12,066 bases of DNA, from the NCBI GenBank assembly GCA_900553295.1, contig USCR01000070.1, positions 1-12,066 of the forward strand, in the 5' to 3' direction. This DNA comes from an uncultured Eubacteriales bacterium. GTDB lineage: Bacteria > Bacillota > Clostridia > Christensenellales > Aristaeellaceae. The translations under genes and the position numbers were made by a program. This document shows, piece by piece, positions 7,396 to 12,066 of this stretch. Each line of letters opens with the position of its first letter. Position 1 is the first letter of the stretch. Below the pieces are notes generated by a model that worked only from the letters and a program-made list of their open reading frames with translations, did no database searches and was not told the origin of the DNA.

Positions 7396-8368
7396 GCGTC
7401 CGGGGCTGGTGCTGTGCCTGGGGGTGCTGGCGGCGCTGCTCAGCGCGGTGCTGGCCCTGTGCCTGGGCGCGGCGGGGCTGACCCTGCCCCAGCTGTGGGA
7501 AGGGGTGCTCCAGCCCGACAGCATACCGGGGCGCATCCTTTTCCATGTGCGCCTGCCCCGGGTGCTGACCACGCTACTGTGCGGGTGCGCCCTGGGCATG
7601 GCGGGGGCGGTGCTGCAAACGGTGCTGCACAACTCCCTGGCCGGGCCCAACATCATCGGCGTGAACGCGGGGGCCGGGCTGGGGGCGGTGGCCTGCATGG
7701 CCCTGGCCCCTGGAGCGGCGGCCCTGCAGGTGAGCCTGTGGGCCTTTGTGGGGGCGCTGGCGGCGGTGGGGTGCGTGTATCTGGTGGGCCGGGCGGCGGG
7801 TTCCTCCCGGCTGACGCTGGTGCTTTCGGGGGTGGCGCTGGGTTCCCTGCTCACGGCGGGGATTGACGCCATCACCACCTTTATGCCGGACGTGCTGGCC
7901 TCCGCCACGCAGTTCAAGCAGGGGAGCGCGGCCATGGCCTCCGCCGCCGCGCTGCCGCCCCTGGCCCTGGCGGTGGGGGTGGGCGGCGTGGGCGTCCTGG
8001 CCCTGAGCCGGGAGCTGGACCTGCTGGCTCTTGGAGATGAAACGGCCTTTTCCCTGGGCATGCGCCCGGGACGTTACCGGCTGGCATTCCTGATGCTGGC
8101 GTGCCTGATGGCGGGTGGCGCCATTGCGGTGATGGGGCTGGTGGGCTTTGTGGGGCTGCTGGTGCCGCACATGGCCCGGCTGCTCACGGGCAGCGAGGGG
8201 CGGCGGCTCCTGCCCCTGTCGGGGGTGCTGGGCGCGGCCTTCCTCACCCTGTGCGACCTGGCGGCCCGAACGCTCTTTGCCCCCTACGAGCTGCCGGTGG
8301 GCATTCTGCTCTCCGCCCTGGGCGCGCCATTCTTCCTGGGACTGCTGATACGGAGGCGGGGCGCATGA
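7382..8368 (+). CDS. FecCD/BtuC-type ABC importer permease
   Basis: 328 residues, about nine to ten membrane helices, the normal size for the membrane subunit that forms the channel for siderophore, heme or cobalamin import. Family signatures: LxRVLTTLLCGCALGMAG (about 59-75), then Q79 and the HNSLAGPNIIGVNAGAG stretch (83-99). Near the C-terminus are GFVGLLVPH (255-263), which makes the coupling contact to the ATPase, and the ending ELPVG...GAPFF. ATG 7382 is chosen because GGAG lies at 7371-7374 and the protein then begins just before the first helix; earlier in-frame starts fall inside the binding-protein gene. It overlaps that gene by 14 bases and the ATPase gene by ATGA, so the three are translationally coupled. 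Family secure, substrate unknown. Confidence 0.93.
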   Translation: MERNERPGLVLCLGVLAALLSAVLALCLGAAGLTLPQLWEGVLQPDSIPGRILFHVRLPRVLTTLLCGCALGMAGAVLQTVLHNSLAGPNIIGVNAGAGLGAVACMALAPGAAALQVSLWAFVGALAAVGCVYLVGRAAGSSRLTLVLSGVALGSLLTAGIDAITTFMPDVLASATQFKQGSAAMASAAALPPLALAVGVGGVGVLALSRELDLLALGDETAFSLGMRPGRYRLAFLMLACLMAGGAIAVMGLVGFVGLLVPHMARLLTGSEGRRLLPLSGVLGAAFLTLCDLAARTLFAPYELPVGILLSALGAPFFLGLLIRRRGA

Positions 8369-9126
8369 GCGACGCAAGACTGCAAGCGGAGCATCTCTGG
8401 GCGGGCTATGGCCACCGGGTGGTGGTGGAGGACTTTTCCTGCGCCTTCCGCCCGGGGGAGGTTACGGTGCTGCTGGGACGCAACGGCTGCGGCAAAAGCA
8501 CGCTGCTGCGGGCCCTGGGCGGTCTGCTGCCGGCCCTGAAAGGCCGGGTGTTCCTGGACGGCCAGGACATGGCCGCGTACCGGCCCGCCCGCCGGGCGCA
8601 GCTGCTGGCCACCCTGCCCCAGGGCCGGGACGTGCCGGACATCACCGCCCGGCGGCTGGTGCTCCACGGACGCTTCCCCTACCTGGCCTATCCCCGGCGC
8701 TACGGCCCGGCGGAGCAGGCCCTGGCGGAGGCGGCACTGGCCCGGGTGGGCATCCCGGAGCTGGCGGACCGGCCCCTGAAGCGGCTCTCCGGCGGCCAGC
8801 GGCAAAAGGTTTACCTGGCCATGCTCCTGTGCCAGGACAGCCCCGTGATGCTCCTGGACGAGCCCACCACCTACCTGGACATCGGCTGCCAGCTGGAAAC
8901 CTGGCAGCTGTGCCGGGATCTGGCGGCCCAGGGCCGCACGGTGGTGGCGGTGTCCCACGACATTGGCCAGAGCCTGCGCTATGGCCATCGGGTGCTGCTG
9001 GTGGAGCAGGGACGTCTGCGCATGGACGCGAAGCCGCAGGAGGCCGCGGCGTCCGGCGAACTGGAGCGGGTATTCGGCGTGCGCATCCGGCCCGTGGACG
9101 AGGATTATCTCATCATTGCCCCATAA
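8365..9126 (+). CDS. ABC importer ATPase, FepC/BtuD-like
   Basis: 253 residues, the usual length for the ATPase of FecCD-type importers; it drives uptake from the cytoplasmic side of the membrane. All motifs are intact: Walker A GRNGCGKST (38-46), signature LSGGQ (141-145), Walker B VMLLDE (161-166) with catalytic E166, a D-loop around TYLDIG, and the H-loop histidine H198 in VSHD. The start ATG 8365 overlaps the permease stop as ATGA. A GGAGG-like site in CGGAGGCGGG lies just upstream at about 8351-8360. The FecCD partner next to it identifies the importer class better than the ATPase alone. The next gene follows after 21 bases in the same direction. Confidence 0.95.
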   Translation: MSDARLQAEHLWAGYGHRVVVEDFSCAFRPGEVTVLLGRNGCGKSTLLRALGGLLPALKGRVFLDGQDMAAYRPARRAQLLATLPQGRDVPDITARRLVLHGRFPYLAYPRRYGPAEQALAEAALARVGIPELADRPLKRLSGGQRQKVYLAMLLCQDSPVMLLDEPTTYLDIGCQLETWQLCRDLAAQGRTVVAVSHDIGQSLRYGHRVLLVEQGRLRMDAKPQEAAASGELERVFGVRIRPVDEDYLIIAP

Positions 9127-9147
9127 ATAAAGGAGGGCGGATATTTC

Positions 9148-12066
9148 ATGAAGGTCATCATTGTGGGTGGCGTTGCCGGTGGCGCGTCCTGCGCGGCGCG
9201 GCTGCGCCGGCTCAACGAGCAGGCGGAAATCATCATGGTGGAAAAGAGCGGCTATGTTTCCTACGCCAACTGCGGCCTGCCCTACTACGTGGGCGGCGCC
9301 ATTGCGGAAAAGAAGAACCTGACCCTGCAAACCCCCGAGAGCTTCCGTAACCGCTTCCGGGTGGACGCCCGGGTGCGCCAGGAGGTCATCGCCATTGACC
9401 GGGCGGCCAAGACCGTGACCATCCGCAAGCTGGACGACGGGGAAACCTACGTGGAGAGCTATGACAAGCTGGTGCTCACCCCTGGGGCCCGGGCCCTGCG
9501 TTTCCCCATGCCGGGCATCGACGACCGCCGGGTATACACCCTGCGCACGGTGGAGGACGCCCTGCGCCTGCGGGAAGCCGCCCTTGAGGCCAAGACCGCG
9601 GTGGTGGTGGGCGGCGGCTTCATCGGCCTGGAGACCGCGGAAAACCTGGCGGAGGCCGGGCTGTCCGTCACCCTGGTGGAAAAGCTGCCCCAGGTGATGC
9701 CGCCCCTGGACGGGGACATGGCCGTGCTGCTGAAAACCGAGCTGGAGAAGCACGGGATCGCCCTGCGCCTGGGCGTGGGCATTGCGGGCTTTGAGGGCGA
9801 GGAGAACTTCACCGCCCTGCTGGACGACGGTTCCCGCCTGCCCTGCGACATGGCGGTGCTGGCCCTGGGCGTAGCCCCGGACACCGCCCTGGCCAAGGAA
9901 GCCGGCTTGGAGCTGGGCATCAAGGGCGCGCTGGTGGTCAATGAAAAGCTGCAAACCTCCGACCCGGACATCTACGCCGCCGGGGACGCGGTGCAGATTC
10001 CCAACCGCGCCACGGGCGGGCTGGGGCTGGTATCCCTGGCAGGTCCGGCCAACCGGCAGGGCCGCCTGGTGGCGGACAGCATCTGCGGCCGGGACGTAGC
10101 CTATCCCGGGGCCAACGCCGTATCCATCCTGAAGCTGTTTGACCTGAGCTGCGCCGTGGCGGGCCTGAACGAGCGCACCGCCGCCCAGCTGAACATTCCC
10201 TACGAGACGGTGGTGCTGCCCGCGGCGGCCTCCCACGCCACGTACTACCCCGGCGCGGAAAACATGGTGCTCAAGGTGCTCTTTGCCCCGGACACGGGCA
10301 AGCTCCTGGGCGCGCAGGCCGTGGGCGGCGCGGGGGTTGACAAGCGCATGGACGTGCTGGCCACGGCCATGGCCGCGGGCATGACCAGCGCGGACCTGGC
10401 CCGGCTGGACCTGAGCTACGCTCCGCCCTTCTCCTCCGCCAAGGACCCGGTGAACGTGGCCGGCCTGGTGATGGAAAACATCCGTCAAGGCTTGGTGAAG
10501 CAGTGGCGCGCGGCAGACCTGCCCAGCGTATCCGCGGACCCCAAGGCGGTGCTGCTGGACGTGCGCACCGGGGCGGAGTTTGCCCAGGGCCACTTCGAGG
10601 GCGCGGTGAATATCCCCCTGGACGAGCTGCGGGAGAACCTGGGCAAGCTCAGCAAGGACAAGGTCTATTACGTGAACTGCCAGAGCGCCTTGCGCAGCTA
10701 CCTGGCCTGCCGCATCCTCAGCCAGAACGGCTATGACTGCTACAATTTCTCCGGCGGCTGGCGCTGGTACAGCCTGACCCATCCCGTGGCGGCGGCGCCC
10801 CAGGCGCCCAAGGCGCCGGTGATGCCCTGCGGCATCTCCGCGTCCAAGCCCGCCGTGACGGGGAGCGTCACCGTCTCCCCCGAGGACATCAAGCGGGTGA
10901 AGGGCATGGGCTTCCTGCACTGCAAGGGGACGGACTGCTTCAACGCCCGGGTGATCACCCGCAACGGCAAGGTCACCGGCGAAGAGATGCAGGCCATCAC
11001 CGACGCGGCCCGCAAGTACGGCAATGGCGAGGTGGCCATGACCACCCGCCTGACCATGGAGATTCAGTCGGTGCCCTATGTGAACGTGGAGCCGCTGGTG
11101 GCGGACCTGGCCAAGGTAGGGCTGAAGATCGGCGGCACGGGCAGCAAGGTGCGTCCGGTGGTCAGCTGCAAGGGCACCACCTGCCAGTACGGTCTGATCG
11201 ACACCTTTGCCCTGTCCGAAAAGCTGCATTACCTGTTCTTTGAGGGATACAACAATGTTTCCCTGCCCCACAAGTTCAAGCTGGCGGTGGGCGGCTGCCC
11301 CAACAACTGCGTCAAGCCCGACCTGAACGACCTGGGCATCATCGGTCAGCGCGCGCCGGAGCTGGACGCGGACAAGTGCCGCGGCTGCAAGACGTGCCAG
11401 GTGGAGGAGGCCTGCCCCATCCATTCCGCCCATGTGGAAAACGGCAAGCTGGACTTTGGCGAGCGCTGCAACCACTGCGGCCGCTGCGTGGGCAAGTGCC
11501 CCTTCAAAGCGGTGAGCGCCGGGGTGAACGGCTACAAGATTTACATCGGCGGCCGCTGGGGCAAGCAGGTGGCCCAGGGCCGCGCCCTGGAGAAGATTTT
11601 CACCAGCGAGGAAGAAGTGCTTGCGGTGGTGGAAAAGGCCATTCTGCTCTTCCGTGAGCAGGGCATCACCGGCGAGCGCTTCGCGGACACGGTGGCGCGC
11701 CTGGGCTTTGAAAACGTGCAGGCGCAGCTTGCAACGGCCAAGGCGGAGCTGGGCAAGCCGTTCCCGCAGGAAACGGAGCTGAAAGAAAAATCCGCGCGGC
11801 TGGCGGAGCTGAACGCCGAGCTGAACATAGACGACCGGACGCCCATGGAACAGGCGGCGGAGAATGTGGTGGCAAAACGCCCCTCCGTCCTCGGCAAGCT
11901 GAAAGCGCCCTGCGTCCACGGTGCGGGCGACCGGAAAAAAATCTCACGAACAGGAGGCAAGATGAGTATGAGCGAAGAACTGAAAAACACCCTCATGGAC
12001 AAGCTCTCGCGGGAGCAGAACAAGTACCGGGACTGGCTGAAGGGCCAGCCCCCGGAGGAAATCCTC
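9148..12066 (+). CDS. Fused CoA-disulfide-reductase-like flavoprotein, rhodanese and siroheme sulfite reductase; 3' end joined to mobile-element sequence
   Basis: Start ATG 9148 follows AAGGAGG at 9130-9136. Module 1 (about 1-450) is a CoA-disulfide/persulfide-reductase-like flavoprotein: FAD loop GGVAGG (7-12), single redox Cys C42 in YANCGLPYY, NAD(P) loop GGGFIG (155-160), FAD motif AAGD (277-280), then a dimerisation domain with DLSYAPPFS (421-429). Module 2 (about 458-545) is a rhodanese with C511 in a C-X4-R loop. A Pro/Ala linker (546-560) leads to module 3, one ferredoxin-like half plus a siroheme/[4Fe-4S] domain (C674, C679, C717, C721) and two ferredoxin clusters (C744/747/750/756 and C774/777/780/784). 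Such domains reduce persulfides, carry sulfane sulfur and reduce sulfite or nitrite. I see no stop and no good internal start between modules, so this is one chain. The native protein probably ended shortly after residue 861; from 862 on the frame reads helicase-like and then DUF3848-like sequence. It sits 21 bases after the importer ATPase. Substrate is inferred. Confidence 0.85.
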   Translation, partial: MKVIIVGGVAGGASCAARLRRLNEQAEIIMVEKSGYVSYANCGLPYYVGGAIAEKKNLTLQTPESFRNRFRVDARVRQEVIAIDRAAKTVTIRKLDDGETYVESYDKLVLTPGARALRFPMPGIDDRRVYTLRTVEDALRLREAALEAKTAVVVGGGFIGLETAENLAEAGLSVTLVEKLPQVMPPLDGDMAVLLKTELEKHGIALRLGVGIAGFEGEENFTALLDDGSRLPCDMAVLALGVAPDTALAKEAGLELGIKGALVVNEKLQTSDPDIYAAGDAVQIPNRATGGLGLVSLAGPANRQGRLVADSICGRDVAYPGANAVSILKLFDLSCAVAGLNERTAAQLNIPYETVVLPAAASHATYYPGAENMVLKVLFAPDTGKLLGAQAVGGAGVDKRMDVLATAMAAGMTSADLARLDLSYAPPFSSAKDPVNVAGLVMENIRQGLVKQWRAADLPSVSADPKAVLLDVRTGAEFAQGHFEGAVNIPLDELRENLGKLSKDKVYYVNCQSALRSYLACRILSQNGYDCYNFSGGWRWYSLTHPVAAAPQAPKAPVMPCGISASKPAVTGSVTVSPEDIKRVKGMGFLHCKGTDCFNARVITRNGKVTGEEMQAITDAARKYGNGEVAMTTRLTMEIQSVPYVNVEPLVADLAKVGLKIGGTGSKVRPVVSCKGTTCQYGLIDTFALSEKLHYLFFEGYNNVSLPHKFKLAVGGCPNNCVKPDLNDLGIIGQRAPELDADKCRGCKTCQVEEACPIHSAHVENGKLDFGERCNHCGRCVGKCPFKAVSAGVNGYKIYIGGRWGKQVAQGRALEKIFTSEEEVLAVVEKAILLFREQGITGERFADTVARLGFENVQAQLATAKAELGKPFPQETELKEKSARLAELNAELNIDDRTPMEQAAENVVAKRPSVLGKLKAPCVHGAGDRKKISRTGGKMSMSEELKNTLMDKLSREQNKYRDWLKGQPPEEIL
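11731..11965 (+). pseudogene. C-terminal remnant of an element-borne helicase/methylase-type protein
   Basis: The translation has the phrases GKPFPQE, EKSARLAELNAELN and RPSVLGKLKAP, which I recognise from memory as the C-terminal tail of very large SNF2/DEAD-type helicases carried by clostridial conjugative elements. Only about 75 codons are present; the rest of the gene, including all catalytic motifs, is missing, so it cannot work as a helicase. It is joined in frame to the siroheme reductase. Up to the A-run at 11935-11941 the frame is that of the upstream enzyme. The expected tail, SHEQEAR and a TGA stop at 11963-11965, lies one frame over (+1), so one A too many seems present. That TGA would overlap the next start as ATGA, as expected for the intact element. 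Confidence 0.6.
11962..12066 (+). CDS. DUF3848-type protein, N-terminal fragment (partial)
   Basis: ATG 11962 follows AGGAGG at 11952-11957 with ideal spacing; a second ATG lies at 11968. The 35 visible residues include KLSREQNKYRDWL and QPPEEIL, which I recognise from memory as the start of DUF3848 proteins, small proteins of unknown role on clostridial conjugative elements. The rest is beyond the window. In the sequence as given it is in frame with the long upstream ORF, but its own ribosome binding site and the family's usual start argue for separate translation. The stop expected for the preceding helicase tail (TGA 11963-11965) overlaps this start. Identity is likely, function unknown. 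Confidence 0.65.
   Translation, partial: MSMSEELKNTLMDKLSREQNKYRDWLKGQPPEEIL

Larger units (their letters stand above)
11731..12066 (+). mobile_element. Edge of a conjugative-type mobile element (or chimeric join)
   Basis: From about 11731 to the window end the sequence reads as the last codons of a large element-borne helicase gene followed by the start of a DUF3848-type gene, an order I associate with clostridial integrative conjugative elements. Lysine codons change from 21 AAG:1 AAA in 10861-11730 to 3 AAG:6 AAA in 11731-11940, supporting a different origin. No terminal repeat or attachment site is recognisable at the join. A genuine recombination and an assembly artefact both remain possible. 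Confidence 0.55.

Noticed and set aside
8284..11919. A 1211-codon open frame on the minus strand spanning the ATPase gene and most of the fused enzyme
   Set aside because: It is a shadow of GC-rich plus-strand codons. The translation is low-complexity (His, Gln, Gly, Leu, Ala) with no family motifs, while the plus strand has intact motifs throughout.
1..12066. tRNA, rRNA and CRISPR arrays
   Set aside because: No cloverleaf, ribosomal RNA or regularly spaced repeats were noticed on either strand; the only gaps over 150 bases (4671-4899 and 6316-6489) are described above.

Overview
The window is strongly GC-rich and densely coded, with every supported gene on the + strand. Three things suggest a high-GC member of the Clostridia (anaerobic Firmicutes, gut type): strong AGGAGG-type ribosome binding sites, clostridial-looking MATE, DMT and FecCD proteins, and a clostridial-type siroheme/ferredoxin sulfite reductase module. 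The genus cannot be named from the sequence alone.

Layout. (1) 1-248 is the 3' end of an unrecognised gene. It overlaps by ATGA with 245-3754, a 1169-residue protein with an unrecognised N-terminal two thirds and a C-terminal actin/Hsp70-type ATPase fold. (2) 3774-4670 is a DMT/EamA permease that follows closely, and a hairpin at about 4713-4738 probably ends this unit. (3) 4900-6315 is a MATE-family exporter with its own likely promoter. (4) A 174-base leader (6316-6489) can fold in competing ways. (5) 6490-9126 holds a compact FecCD-type ABC importer: binding protein, permease and ATPase, each overlapping the next. (6) At 9148, 21 bases further on, starts a long multidomain redox protein: CoA-disulfide-reductase-like flavoprotein, rhodanese, siroheme-[4Fe-4S] sulfite/nitrite reductase and two ferredoxin clusters in one chain.

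At about 11716-11731 that last gene changes character. Its reading frame continues without a stop into what looks like the last ~75 codons of a large helicase gene of clostridial conjugative elements. The start of a DUF3848-type gene (11962 onward), also typical of such elements, follows. Lysine codon use flips at the same place, from 21 AAG:1 AAA in 10861-11730 to 3 AAG:6 AAA in 11731-11940. The window therefore ends across a junction between host sequence and mobile-element sequence, either a real recombination or an assembly chimera.

The importer and the fused enzyme look like one operon. The simplest reading is uptake of iron, heme, corrinoid or another chelate beside an enzyme that needs iron-sulfur clusters and siroheme for reductive sulfur chemistry; the substrate is inferred, not shown. 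The main candidate for something undescribed is this three-module sulfur enzyme. Next are its junction with the mobile element and the switch-like leader of the importer operon.
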